The translations under genes were made by a program, and so were the position numbers. The notes beneath the pieces were generated by a model. The model saw nothing but the letters and a program-made list of their open reading frames with translations, searched no databases and was not told the origin of the DNA. Shown here piece by piece: positions 7,410 through 14,970 of a DNA stretch of 41,128 nucleotides. Source of the stretch: Candidatus Caribbeanibacter nitroreducens (GTDB taxonomy: Bacteria > Gemmatimonadota > Gemmatimonadetes > Palauibacterales > Palauibacteraceae). The DNA lies in assembly GCA_947581645.1 (NCBI GenBank), contig CANPVF010000138.1, forward strand, positions 1 through 41,128, in the 5' to 3' direction. Within the stretch, counting starts at the first letter, position 1. Each line of letters starts with the position of its first letter.

Positions 7410-9371
7410 TCAGCTGGGCTGTACCAGGAGGTATCCCATCATCTCCAGGTGCAGCGCCGAGCAGAACTCGGTGCAGTAGAAGGGGAAGGTCCCGACCCTG
7501 TCCGCCGTGAACCGAACGGTCTGCGTCTCGCCGGGCTCCAGGCTCACGTTCACGTTGTACTTGTTGATCGCGAACCCGTGGGTGGCGTCCCTCGCCTGCT
7601 CCACGTTGGTGACGTGCAGCACCACCTCGTCGCCCTGGTTCACCTCGATGTGCTCCGGGTTGAAGTGGCTGCGGACGGCGGTCATGTAGACGTGCACGGT
7701 GTTGCCGTCACGCTCGATCCGCTCGTCGCCGGCCCTCGGCGCCTCCTCGCTCACGGCCATCGTGCCCGGATCGAAGCCCACCTCGGGGTAGGTGTTCCAC
7801 GGGCTCAGCTTGTCCGCCTTGATCATCTGAGCGTAGTGGGGCTCCCCGATGCCGATGGCGGCGTCGTAGAGCAGCTGCATGCTCTCTCCGCTCGTGTCGA
7901 TGAGCTGAAAGTTCTGCGGGTGCAGCGGCCCGACGCTCTGGAAGCGGTCGATGGCCCACTTGTTCAGCGAGACCAGGTAGTTGCCGTCCGGGCTCCTCGT
8001 GTCGCCCTCGGCGGCCGCCAGGTGTCCCACGTTGTAGTGCACCGGCAGCTTCTCGATCATCTCCAGCGTCTCGTAGTTCCACTTGGCCACCGCGGACTCG
8101 ATGAAGAGACTCGTGTAGGCCTCGCCGTTCGGGCCGAACTGCGTGTGCAGGGGCCCGAGGCCCAGCTCCAGCTGGCCCTCGACGGCGGAGTCGAAGTTGA
8201 TGATCGGCACGCCGTAGGGGTCGGTGCCCGAGAAGTCCTCGTTCGCGATGGCCTCCTCGATCATCTCCCACGAGTAGACGGTGGCGTGGGGGTCCAGCTT
8301 GCCCGAGATGACCAGCTTGGAGCCGTCCGGCGTCACGTCCACGCCGTGCGGGCTCTTGGGCTCGGGGATGAAGTAGAGCAGTCCCTGCTCGATGGCCACG
8401 TCGATGGGGATCAGCGTCCGCCCCTGGACCGTGCGCGTGTTCTCCGGGTTCTCGGCCACCTTGGCGGCCTTCTCCCAGTTGATCACGTGCAGGTAGTCCA
8501 TGTCGTTGGCGGCGGTCCCGGCCTCGAAGGGCGGATTCCCCTTCCCGATGCCACCGGTGGCCATCTCCGTGTTGAAGGAGTTGATGAACGCCCAGCCGTG
8601 CGAGGGGCCCTTTCCGGCGTCGGAGAGGTCCTGCGCGTACGGCGGGAGCTCGATCGTGAACGACCGGTCCACGTCGATGCGGCCGGCGTCGCGGTCGAAC
8701 TTGAAGAAGGTGACGGCGCCGCGGTAGCGCTCCTCGTAGTCGTCCAGCGAGGCGTGCGTGCCGTCCAGCGTGCCCGCGTACTGGCTCCCCTCCACCACGT
8801 ACTCGGTGTTCGGCGTGACGAAGGCCGCGCCGTGGTTGGACGTCAGCAGCGGGTCGGTGACGATCTGCTTCGTCTCGAAGTCGCGCAGGTCGATGACCCC
8901 GATCCGCGGGTTCGCCTTGTCGTTGATGAACAGGTACTCACCGTCGTAGTCGCCCTCGGTCTCCGACAGCGCCGGGTGGTGGGTGTCACCCCAGCCGATG
9001 TCCTTCTCGAGCATCCGGCCCTGGTCCAGCACGGCGTGAGTCTCCTCCGCCCCGAGGCCGTATCCCTGCCACGGCTCCGGCGTGAAGACGCCGATCACCT
9101 TGAGCAGCCGCATGGAGGGGACGCCGAAGACCATGACCTGACCGGAGTGACCGCCGGAGGACATGAGCAGGTACTCGTCCATCTGCCCCGTCGGCACGTA
9201 GGTCTTCACCGCACGGGCGATGTCCTCCTGGCTCAGGCCGCGGTCCTGGGCGATCTGCCCGACGTCGGCGCCCTGTCCCTGGCCGCCACCTCCGCAGGCC
9301 GCGAAATATCCGAACCCGGCCAGGACGGCGAAGGCCGTCGCTCCGAGCTTCCATCGATGCTTCCCGATCAT
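7410..9371 (-). CDS. nosZ: Nitrous oxide reductase NosZ, clade II type, lipoprotein-like N-terminus
   Basis: Reduces N2O to N2 in the periplasm; 653 residues. The N-terminal seven-bladed propeller has the expected His-containing motifs for CuZ (DTHHPALSE, SPHGVD, LHTQFGP, HYNVGH, EPHYAQM). The C-terminal cupredoxin domain has the CuA set Cys633, Cys637, His641 and Met644 in CTEFCSALHLEM. The N-terminus has no twin-arginine motif. It is a Sec-type hydrophobic segment ending FAAC at Cys26, followed by Gly-rich sequence, which suggests a lipid anchor. ATG at 9371 follows AGGAGGAAGACCTACG; an extension to 9434 is rejected because it would hide the signal. Upstream is a 17-base palindrome and an AT-rich promoter-like stretch. 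Confidence 0.96.
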   Translation of the reverse strand: MIGKHRWKLGATAFAVLAGFGYFAACGGGGQGQGADVGQIAQDRGLSQEDIARAVKTYVPTGQMDEYLLMSSGGHSGQVMVFGVPSMRLLKVIGVFTPEPWQGYGLGAEETHAVLDQGRMLEKDIGWGDTHHPALSETEGDYDGEYLFINDKANPRIGVIDLRDFETKQIVTDPLLTSNHGAAFVTPNTEYVVEGSQYAGTLDGTHASLDDYEERYRGAVTFFKFDRDAGRIDVDRSFTIELPPYAQDLSDAGKGPSHGWAFINSFNTEMATGGIGKGNPPFEAGTAANDMDYLHVINWEKAAKVAENPENTRTVQGRTLIPIDVAIEQGLLYFIPEPKSPHGVDVTPDGSKLVISGKLDPHATVYSWEMIEEAIANEDFSGTDPYGVPIINFDSAVEGQLELGLGPLHTQFGPNGEAYTSLFIESAVAKWNYETLEMIEKLPVHYNVGHLAAAEGDTRSPDGNYLVSLNKWAIDRFQSVGPLHPQNFQLIDTSGESMQLLYDAAIGIGEPHYAQMIKADKLSPWNTYPEVGFDPGTMAVSEEAPRAGDERIERDGNTVHVYMTAVRSHFNPEHIEVNQGDEVVLHVTNVEQARDATHGFAINKYNVNVSLEPGETQTVRFTADRVGTFPFYCTEFCSALHLEMMGYLLVQPS

Positions 9372-9520
9372 CGTAGGTCTTCCTCCTGTGGTGTGGTGCG
9401 GGCCCGTCGCCCGCTCTCTGAATCGGACAACCACCTCCAGGGCTCTGCCGAGGAAGCAGCCATCGCGAGTCCGTCTCCGGTTCCGTCCGTCTCTCGTCTA
9501 TTGTTCATGCGACGGTGCTT

Positions 9521-9526
9521 ATTTTC
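9521..9526 (-). promoter_or_regulatory. Candidate -10 box of nosZ
   Basis: GAAAAT on the minus strand begins at 9526, 47 bases downstream of the near edge of the palindrome at 9573-9589. It lies in the most AT-rich part of the gap (about 9495-9526). A second possible hexamer, CAATAG, begins at 9503. No convincing -35 box is seen. Confidence 0.35.
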
Positions 9527-9556
9527 GCCCCCGCCGCGCCGGGCGTCTGTAGGGAC

Positions 9557-9988
9557 CTAGTCGAGGGCCGCTGTGGGGCGTTCCCCCACGTCCTCGGCTA
9601 CCGCGTCTCCCACCGTGGTCCGTCGGAAGAACGTGACGATGGGGGCGGCCACGTCCTTCCACTCGTCGTGAACGGGACACGGGTGCTCCTCGCTGCACTC
9701 CTCCCGGCCCAGCACGCACTCGCGGCTGGCGTCCAGGGTCTCGAAGGCCTCGATCACCCGGAGTAGGGGCAGCTCGTCCGCCGGGACGGCCAGGCGGTAG
9801 CCACCCCCCGGCCCCCGGTTCGAGTCCAGGAGTCCCTCCCGGGCCAGCGCGTGGAGCGTCTTGGACAGGTAGTTCTCCGGCAGGTCCAGCTCCCTGGAGA
9901 GGGTCTCCGCCGAGACTCTCTGGTCACCGTGCCGGGCCAGCTCCACCACGGCCCGGATCGCGTATCGCGACGTTCGCGTCATTCGCAT
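9557..9988 (-). CDS. Rrf2-family regulator, NsrR-like
   Basis: A 143-residue winged-helix transcription factor. The N-terminal helix-turn-helix is followed by the family wing RGPGGGYRL. Three cysteines lie in the cluster loop ECVLGREECSEEHPC, arranged as in [2Fe-2S]/[4Fe-4S] Rrf2 proteins such as NsrR and IscR. Its location between a cytochrome c and nosZ favours NsrR, the nitric-oxide sensor. ATG at 9988 has GGGAGC upstream and lies three bases after the cytochrome stop codon, so the two form one transcript. The last ten or so codons contain a copy of the 17-base palindrome that appears to serve nosZ downstream. Confidence 0.85.
   Translation of the reverse strand: MRMTRTSRYAIRAVVELARHGDQRVSAETLSRELDLPENYLSKTLHALAREGLLDSNRGPGGGYRLAVPADELPLLRVIEAFETLDASRECVLGREECSEEHPCPVHDEWKDVAAPIVTFFRRTTVGDAVAEDVGERPTAALD
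9573..9589 (-). promoter_or_regulatory. 17-bp palindrome upstream of nosZ, inside the NsrR-like gene
   Basis: GTGGGGCGTTCCCCCAC has seven-base arms that are perfectly complementary (GTGGGGC...; the right arm reads GTGGGGG in reverse). It is 202 bases before the nosZ ATG and overlaps the final codons of the preceding regulator. The candidate -10 GAAAAT is 47 bases away. Confidence 0.65.
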
Positions 9989-9991
9989 GGT

Positions 9992-10546
9992 TCAGCTCCC
10001 GTCGCTGTCGCCGGAGTCGGACGCCCGGCCCGTGGCCCCGTCCGACGAGGCGGCGGAGCCCGAGCCGTCGACCTGCCGGAAGTACTCGAACAGGGCCCGG
10101 GCCTCCTCACGCGTGACGCCCTGGTTCGACATGGGGGTCAGGTACTCGGCCAGGAGCGCCTTCCCGATGGAATCGTTCCGGATCATCGAGTCCGGGTTCG
10201 TCACCATGTGATGGAACCAGGGGTAGTCCCGCCGGGACGTGACGCCCTCCAGCGGGGGACCGACCAGCCGCTCGTCCAGCCGGTGGCAGGCCATGCACCC
10301 GAGGTCCTTGAACAGCTTCTCGCCCCGGGAGGCCAGCGCCTCGTCGATGGGACCGCGAACCGGCTGGAGATCGCCGGACGTGGCTGCCGCCGAGCCGGAC
10401 GCGTCGCCGGCCGCGGATCCGGCCGTACCGGAGTCGCCTCCGCCGCAGGCCGCGAGGGCCAGGACGAGGACGAGGGCCGCGAGACGGCCCGCCTCGAATC
10501 GATCGGGAGTGTTGATCCACCGGATGAACGGAAGGTCGTCGCGCAT
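9992..10546 (-). CDS. Lipid-anchored mono-haem c-type cytochrome of the nos locus
   Basis: A 184-residue periplasmic electron carrier. A lipoprotein signal ends LAAC at Cys34, followed by a flexible Ser/Gly/Ala linker. One haem-binding CXXCH is at residues 84-88 (CMACH). A likely distal Met ligand is in LTPMSNQGVT, and the C-terminal tail is Ser/Gly/Asp-rich. Clade II nos clusters usually carry such cytochromes, thought to pass electrons from the quinol pool to NosZ. ATG at 10546 follows AGGAGAGGATAG. It is co-transcribed with the NsrR-like gene three bases downstream. The upstream gap carries a perfect 17-base palindrome and a TAAAAT box. Confidence 0.92.
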   Translation of the reverse strand: MRDDLPFIRWINTPDRFEAGRLAALVLVLALAACGGGDSGTAGSAAGDASGSAAATSGDLQPVRGPIDEALASRGEKLFKDLGCMACHRLDERLVGPPLEGVTSRRDYPWFHHMVTNPDSMIRNDSIGKALLAEYLTPMSNQGVTREEARALFEYFRQVDGSGSAASSDGATGRASDSGDSDGS

Positions 10547-10624
10547 CTATCCTCTCCTGCACTGTGTGGTCGGCTCCGACGGGACAGCAGGACCGCCGCG
10601 GCCGTATTTCTCATGGCCACGTCG

Positions 10625-10630
10625 ATTTTA
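10625..10630 (-). promoter_or_regulatory. Candidate -10 box of the cytochrome c operon
   Basis: TAAAAT on the minus strand begins at 10630, the best -10 match in this 218-base gap, about 80 bases before the ATG. It is 70 bases from the near edge of the palindrome, about two helical turns more than the 47 seen elsewhere. A weaker CAGACA begins at 10653, at exactly 47 bases. Confidence 0.4.
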
Positions 10631-10699
10631 GACGCGGAGACGGGGGGTGTCTGTCCGGGGGACGTCGCAGAGGGGTGTCGGAGATCGCCGGAACGGGAC

Positions 10700-10716
10700 G
10701 TGGGGAGTCTCCCCAC
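10700..10716 (-). promoter_or_regulatory. Perfect 17-bp palindrome upstream of cytochrome c
   Basis: GTGGGGAGTCTCCCCAC has perfect 8-base arms around a single T, the best copy in the window. It is 154 bases upstream of the cytochrome ATG and after the stop of the ZIP transporter. The one-base loop rules out an RNA hairpin, so it reads as a DNA-binding site. Confidence 0.7.
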
Positions 10717-10764
10717 GGTGGTCCGGCCTCGAGAGGAGGAGACCGGAGCGGCCCGACCCGCGGA

Positions 10765-11496
10765 TCAGCGCAGCAGCACCTGGAAGACCAGCATCCCGAT
10801 GATCGCCAGGCTGGCCGTGAGGGCCACGGTCTCGGAGGAGGTGTCGTCCAGGGCCTCGGGGATCAGCTCGGCCAGGACCATCCAGATCATCGCTCCGGCC
10901 GCGAAGCCGAGCCCCACGGGGAGGAACGGCTCGAAGGTCTCCACGAAGAGATACGCCGGGACGGCCAGCAGGGGCTGGGGGAGGCTGGAGAACACGCTCC
11001 ACCCGGCGGCCCGCCAGACGGACTCGCCCCGGGGCACGAGCACCAGGCTGATGGCCAGCCCCTCGGGGATGTTGTGCACCGCGATGGCGATGGTGATGAA
11101 CACGCCCAGGGCCTCGCCGCCGCCGAAGGAGACGCCCACCCCGACGCCCTCCGTGAAGGAGTGGAGCGTCATGACTCCCACCATCATCAGCGCCGCCAGG
11201 GCGTCGGCCCCGCGGAGCCGTCCCACCCGCAGGCCCTTCCGCCCCTCCAGGTAGCGGTGGCTGACGGCGATGAAGGCGACGCCGGCCACGAAGCCCAGCG
11301 CCACACGCAGGACCCCGTAGTTGAAGCCCTCGTAGATCAGGCCGGCGCTGGCCGCTCCCATGAGCCCGGCGGCCAGGGCGTTCGAGATCCCGAGCCACGT
11401 GCGGGAGGGACTTTCGACGAAGAGGAAGGGAAGCGCGCCGAGGCCCGTGGCCACGGCGGTCATGAAGGCGAACAGGAAGACGTCGAGGACCGGCAT
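10765..11496 (-). CDS. ZIP-family divalent metal transporter (first of three)
   Basis: A 243-residue membrane protein with about eight helices. The two metal-binding helices carry LHSFTEGVG and VHNIPEGLA, the ZIP signature. It probably moves Zn2+ or another divalent cation across the inner membrane. ATG at 11496 follows AAGGAGG. The divergent neighbour is an ArsR-type regulator, 126 bases away, which may control it. The 17-base palindrome lies downstream of its stop and belongs to the next gene. Confidence 0.88.
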   Translation of the reverse strand: MPVLDVFLFAFMTAVATGLGALPFLFVESPSRTWLGISNALAAGLMGAASAGLIYEGFNYGVLRVALGFVAGVAFIAVSHRYLEGRKGLRVGRLRGADALAALMMVGVMTLHSFTEGVGVGVSFGGGEALGVFITIAIAVHNIPEGLAISLVLVPRGESVWRAAGWSVFSSLPQPLLAVPAYLFVETFEPFLPVGLGFAAGAMIWMVLAELIPEALDDTSSETVALTASLAIIGMLVFQVLLR

Positions 11497-11622
11497 CCGG
11501 CTGGAGCGCCTCCTTCAGGGCCAGAGCGTTCGCGGCTCGGCGGGCACGGCGGACCGCCGATCGAGTATGAATGTCGGGCGGCGCGCACCGAACAGCCATC
11601 GAGCCCCGGCCCCCGAGCCCCG

Positions 11623-12012
11623 ATGAACGAGTCCCTTTCCGCAGACGATCCCGGAGCCCCGGACGCGGGGCGCGGCCGCGCTCCCCGACGCTTCAGCGAC
11701 GAGGCGCTGGAGCTGGTGGCCACCCGGTTCAAGGTCCTCTCGGAGCCCACCCGGCTCCGCATCCTGAATGCCCTCCGGAAGGGCGAGCGAACCGTCTCCG
11801 ATCTCGCCGAGGCGGCGGAGACCAGCCAGGCCAACGTATCCAAGCACCTGGGCATCCTGCGGCGTCATGATCTGGTCACTCGCCGCAAGGAGGGGCTCCA
11901 CACGCACTACCGGCTCACCGACCAGGCCATCTTCGAACTCTGCGAAATCGTGTGCGAGAGCCTGGAAGAGGAACTGGAGAGCAGGAAGCGAGCCGTCTCC
12001 GGGGACGACTGA
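11623..12012 (+). CDS. ArsR-family winged-helix regulator
   Basis: A 129-residue repressor. The ArsR core runs from about residue 28 (FKVLSEPTRLRILNAL) through the recognition helix SQANVSKHLGILRRHDLV and the wing KEGLHTHYRL. The C-terminal helix has Cys-X3-Cys (ELCEIVCESL), and a His pair is in the wing; either could sense a metal or redox state. No ELCVCDL-type arsenic motif is seen. ATG at 11623 is the first in-frame start after the gap shared with the divergent ZIP transporter gene. It ends nine bases from the convergent CBS gene. Confidence 0.85.
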   Translation: MNESLSADDPGAPDAGRGRAPRRFSDEALELVATRFKVLSEPTRLRILNALRKGERTVSDLAEAAETSQANVSKHLGILRRHDLVTRRKEGLHTHYRLTDQAIFELCEIVCESLEEELESRKRAVSGDD

Positions 12013-12021
12013 GTCCCGGCC

Positions 12022-12498
12022 CTAGCGCGTGGCCAGTCCCCGGGACGAGGCCAGCATCTTCAGCAGGTCGTGCCGGGCGACCATGCCCACCGGACGCCCT
12101 CCCTCGTCCACGACGGGAACGTGCTTCACGTCGCGGTCGAGCATGATCTCCAGGATCCGGTCGACGGCATCGTCCAGCTCCACCGAGTGGACGGGCCTGG
12201 ACATGACCTCGTCCACGCCCCGACTTCGGGCCTCGTCGTAGACCTTCTCTGCGTTCTGCTTGCCGAGCCACTGGCCCAGCAGCTTCTGTGATCGGAACGT
12301 GGAGAACGGGATGTGGGCGGGTTTCGCCGCGAAGTCGCTGTCGGTGACGATGCCCACGACCTTGCCGCTGTCGTCGACCACCAGCAGCGAGCCGACCTCG
12401 CGGTCGAGCATCGTGTCCGCCGCCTCCTCCAGGGTCGCCGTCCGGTTCACCGTCACCGCCGGCGACGTCATGATGTCTCGAGCAGTCTGTTCCTTCAT
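12022..12498 (-). CDS. CBS-domain pair protein
   Basis: A 158-residue cytoplasmic protein made of two CBS motifs. The first runs from DIMTSPAVTV to GIVTDSDF, the second from EVMSRPVHSV to GMVARHDLL. An insertion of about 30 residues between the halves contains FRSQKLLGQWLGKQNAEK. Such stand-alone CBS pairs usually bind adenine nucleotides or NAD; mycobacterial Hrp1 is a hypoxia-induced example. ATG at 12498 follows GAAGGATCCACG and is preferred over the ATG at 12540, which overlaps a hairpin. It appears monocistronic. Confidence 0.9.
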   Translation of the reverse strand: MKEQTARDIMTSPAVTVNRTATLEEAADTMLDREVGSLLVVDDSGKVVGIVTDSDFAAKPAHIPFSTFRSQKLLGQWLGKQNAEKVYDEARSRGVDEVMSRPVHSVELDDAVDRILEIMLDRDVKHVPVVDEGGRPVGMVARHDLLKMLASSRGLATR

Positions 12499-12554
12499 CG
12501 TGGATCCTTCTTCCGTTCGATTCCTCGTCCCTCGCTTCACCGCGGGCGTCGAGC

Positions 12555-12586
12555 GTGGCGCTGCCCCTCCCGGGGTGCAGCGCCAC
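12555..12586 (-). terminator. Hairpin terminator after the four-helix membrane protein gene
   Basis: GTGGCGCTGC-CCC pairs with GGGGTGCAGCGCCAC, giving at least 12 pairs with one bulge and a short loop. It starts four bases after the stop at 12590. No T-run follows. It separates the Tll0287 operon from the CBS gene. Confidence 0.6.
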
Positions 12587-12589
12587 GGC

Positions 12590-13123
12590 TCACGGCACCT
12601 CCGGGTCTCCCTCGCTCTCCACCCTGGCCAGCAGCCCCCTGTGCCGGCGGGCCAGATAGATTCCCACGGCCGCCGCCGCCACCAGGTTGGCCCAGACCAC
12701 CGAGCCGGTCGGGAAGGCGTCCAGTACCGGTATCGCCACCGCGAACACGATCACCAGGCTGAACATGAATATCATGACGAAGGCGAAGAAAGCCAGGTAC
12801 CACTCCGCCGGATGATACTCGATCTCGCGGACGAGCCAGGCCGATACGAAGCCCACCGTCAGGAAAACCAGCAGGTGGAGCCCGTTGTAGACGAAGATCG
12901 GGGCCGGGCCGGTGGCGGAGACCGGATCCGGCAGGGGCTCGCCCAGGATCGCGCTTCCCAGCACCGTCGGAGTGTGCAGCACCCACTCACCGGCGATGAG
13001 GTTGCCCAGGGCGTACAGGACGATGATCATCGCGTAGCCGATCAGCCCGGCGACGAACCCCTCCCATGCCAGGCCGCCACCGGGCGTCTCCGCCGACGGC
13101 GCGCCTCCGCTCCCGTGCTGCAT
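12590..13123 (-). CDS. Four-helix membrane protein of unknown function
   Basis: A 177-residue protein with four predicted membrane helices, at roughly residues 20-42, 68-90, 98-122 and 130-150, and a short basic C-terminal tail. I do not recognise the family. ATG at 13123 is preceded by AGGAGGTGAGCCGGTG; the upstream in-frame ATG at 13168 lies inside the previous gene. It is the third gene of an operon with a coiled-coil protein and a periplasmic haem protein of the Tll0287 type, seven bases after the latter. A membrane partner for that haem protein is a reasonable guess. Confidence 0.75.
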   Translation of the reverse strand: MQHGSGGAPSAETPGGGLAWEGFVAGLIGYAMIIVLYALGNLIAGEWVLHTPTVLGSAILGEPLPDPVSATGPAPIFVYNGLHLLVFLTVGFVSAWLVREIEYHPAEWYLAFFAFVMIFMFSLVIVFAVAIPVLDAFPTGSVVWANLVAAAAVGIYLARRHRGLLARVESEGDPEVP

Positions 13124-13130
13124 CACCGGC

Positions 13131-13748
13131 TCACCTCCTCTCGCCGTCGTCCGATGCATCCCCGCCACCGTCCTCGGGGACGAAGACGGAGTAGACGCCC
13201 CGCAGGTCGCCGACCTCGAACCCGTGGGCGCGGTCCTCGGGATACCCCTCCTTCACGAACGCCGGCCGCTCCTCCTTCGCGCCGTGGCAGGCCAGGCACG
13301 CCCGCTCCACGGTGATGCGCCGGAAGTAGCGCACTCCCTCGCGGCCGTCCATCGTCGTCCTGCGCCACGTGCCCATGAGCTCGGGGTCCCGCTCCATCTC
13401 CTCCATCACGGTCCGCGCCGCCGAGTCGGCACGGTGCGCCGGGTTGCGGAAGCGGATCGCCATCTGCGACACGGTCCAACCGTTCTCGGCCGCCACGCTC
13501 TTCATCTCCTTGCCCACGGGCTGGCAGACGTTGCGGAACGTCTCCCGGTCCACGTCGCCACCGCTGCCCAGGAAGCTCCGGGCCAGGCCGGAGCGGAGCG
13601 CGTCCAGCCGTTCGATCTCCCTCACGGCCTCGCCCAGCTCGTCGGGCGGCGGCTCCGGCGGACCGGCCTCCTGGGCCGCGGCGACGGGCGCCCAGAGCAG
13701 GAGCGCCCCGGCGGCCGCGGCCGCCATGCGCCCGATTCCCCCTGTCAC
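13131..13748 (-). CDS. Tll0287-like (DUF3365) periplasmic c-haem protein
   Basis: A 205-residue exported protein. The signal peptide ends near AAAQEAG. The mature part has the Tll0287-like pattern: RFRNPAHRADSAART, then a PAS-like region (YFRRITVERACLACHG) with one CXXCH haem site. Proteins of this family fold like a PAS domain and bind haem c; many serve as sensor domains, and stand-alone ones have unclear roles. GTG at 13748 overlaps the upstream stop by 4 bases. It could sense a diatomic gas or redox state and pass the signal to the membrane protein encoded next (inference). Confidence 0.8.
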   Translation of the reverse strand: MTGGIGRMAAAAAGALLLWAPVAAAQEAGPPEPPPDELGEAVREIERLDALRSGLARSFLGSGGDVDRETFRNVCQPVGKEMKSVAAENGWTVSQMAIRFRNPAHRADSAARTVMEEMERDPELMGTWRRTTMDGREGVRYFRRITVERACLACHGAKEERPAFVKEGYPEDRAHGFEVGDLRGVYSVFVPEDGGGDASDDGERR

Positions 13749-14071
13749 CGGTCCAGTCGGCGGGAGATGCGACGCATGACCCTCTTCGCCTCGGTGGCGG
13801 CGTCGTCCACGCCGTCCTTCAGGTCGTACCAGGTGTCCTCACCGGCCGTCTCCAGCTCGCCGACGCGGCGGCGCATGGTCTCCAGCGCGTCCTGCAGCTC
13901 TTCCAGGCCCTCGTGATAGCGGATCTTCACGTCCGCCTTCGTCTTCCGCGCCCGGGCCTGCCACAGGTCGAGCTTCGCCGACCACTCGTCGAGCTGCGCC
14001 CGCCGGCGGTCTCGGTAGGCCCCCCTCTTCTTGCTGTTGCCCAGCGCCATACCTCGCACGGTCTTCTTCAT
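13745..14071 (-). CDS. Small charged coiled-coil protein
   Basis: A 108-residue soluble protein. It is very basic at its N-terminus (NSKKRGAYRDRRRAQ), then predicted to form a long alpha-helical coiled coil (LDEWSAKLDLWQARARKTKADVKIRY and the following heptads) and to end RRISRRLDR. Similar small hydrophilic helical proteins accompany stress genes in many bacteria; I cannot assign a function. ATG at 14071 is preceded by GGGGAGGCGAGGACC. An in-frame ATG at 14200 is rejected because it overlaps the operator region. It is the first gene of a three-gene operon. Confidence 0.7.
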   Translation of the reverse strand: MKKTVRGMALGNSKKRGAYRDRRRAQLDEWSAKLDLWQARARKTKADVKIRYHEGLEELQDALETMRRRVGELETAGEDTWYDLKDGVDDAATEAKRVMRRISRRLDR

Positions 14072-14155
14072 GGTCCTCGCCTCCCCGGCTGTGGGTGGGC
14101 GCCCGGCATTCGTCCGACGATCGTCCGGCCGGTTCGCGCCCGTGATACTGGGTGA

Positions 14156-14161
14156 ACGATA
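14156..14161 (-). promoter_or_regulatory. Candidate -10 box of the Tll0287 operon
   Basis: TATCGT on the minus strand begins at 14161, 47 bases from the half-palindrome edge at 14208. A transcription start near 14149 would give a leader of about 78 bases. Confidence 0.4.
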
Positions 14162-14183
14162 CCCGGGCGGGGGAGCCGGAGAA

Positions 14184-14224
14184 GTCGGAGAATCCCCCAT
14201 GCGTCGTGTGGGGAAAACCGGATC
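14184..14224 (-). promoter_or_regulatory. Two palindrome-like sites upstream of the Tll0287 operon
   Basis: GTCGGAGAATCCCCCAT (14184-14200) and GTGGGGAAAACCGGATC (14208-14224) both resemble the recurrent 17-base site; the second keeps only the promoter-proximal half. The pair lies just upstream of TATCGT, and the first overlaps where a -35 box would be. The second overlaps the stop of the ZIP gene. Confidence 0.5.
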
Positions 14225-14963
14225 AGTGCAGTCCCACCCGGAGGGCGAGGAGGAGCCCGAGCCCCGCGGAGAACGCGGCCAGGTGCAGCAGGTTGTGGCG
14301 GATCGAGTCGTTCCTGTTCACCTCGGGCACCAGGTCCGAGGCGGCGATGTAGATGAAGTTCCCGGCGGCCAGGGGCAGGAGGAAGTCGACGTCGAGCTGG
14401 CGCGAGGCACCGTAGGCCACCAGCGAGCCGGCGAGGAAGGCGAGCCCCGAGAGGAGGTTGAAGAAGAGCGCCCGGCCCTTCGACCACCCGCCGTGCACCA
14501 GCACCGCGAAGTCGCCGAGCTCCTGGGGCACCTCGTGCGCGGCGGCCGCCACCCAGGTGGTGATCCCCAGCCGCACGTCCACCAGGAAGGCGCTGGCCAC
14601 CGCCAGCCCGCCCATGAAGTTGTGCAGACCGTCGCCCAGCAGGATCAGGTACGTCAGCGGCTCCCGACACTCGGCCACGTCCCGGTGACAGTGGTGCCAG
14701 TGCAGGAACTGCTCGATCACGAAGAAGATCAGGAAGCCGCCCAGGAGCCACGTGAAGACCTCCGTGGGCCCACCCATCTCCCCCAGCGCCGTGGGCAGCA
14801 TGTGGAAGAACGCCCCACCCAGGAGCGAGCCGGCGGCGAAGGCGACCAGCGGGAGCAGGAGCCGTCGGAGCGTCTGGTCGCTGAACAGGAGCGTGCTGCT
14901 CCCGACGAGCGCGATGACGCTCATCAGAACGCCGCCGGACAGGATCCACAGGAATGTCGTCAC
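14223..14963 (-). CDS. ZIP-family metal transporter (second of three)
   Basis: A 246-residue membrane protein of the LIV-1-like branch of ZIP transporters. Metal-binding helices carry LHNFMGGLA and HEVPQELGDF. A cytoplasmic His-rich loop, HWHHCHRD, precedes them, as in many zinc transporters. GTG at 14963 is seven bases after the stop of the SDR gene, so the two are probably one operon. The last bases overlap a regulatory half-site of the next operon. Confidence 0.9.
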   Translation of the reverse strand: MTTFLWILSGGVLMSVIALVGSSTLLFSDQTLRRLLLPLVAFAAGSLLGGAFFHMLPTALGEMGGPTEVFTWLLGGFLIFFVIEQFLHWHHCHRDVAECREPLTYLILLGDGLHNFMGGLAVASAFLVDVRLGITTWVAAAAHEVPQELGDFAVLVHGGWSKGRALFFNLLSGLAFLAGSLVAYGASRQLDVDFLLPLAAGNFIYIAASDLVPEVNRNDSIRHNLLHLAAFSAGLGLLLALRVGLH

Positions 14964-14970
14964 GCGCGCC

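Noticed and set aside
7448-9560. Plus-strand frame of about 700 codons opposite nosZ
   Set aside because: Mirror of nosZ codons with no domain and no start region; nosZ itself is unmistakable.
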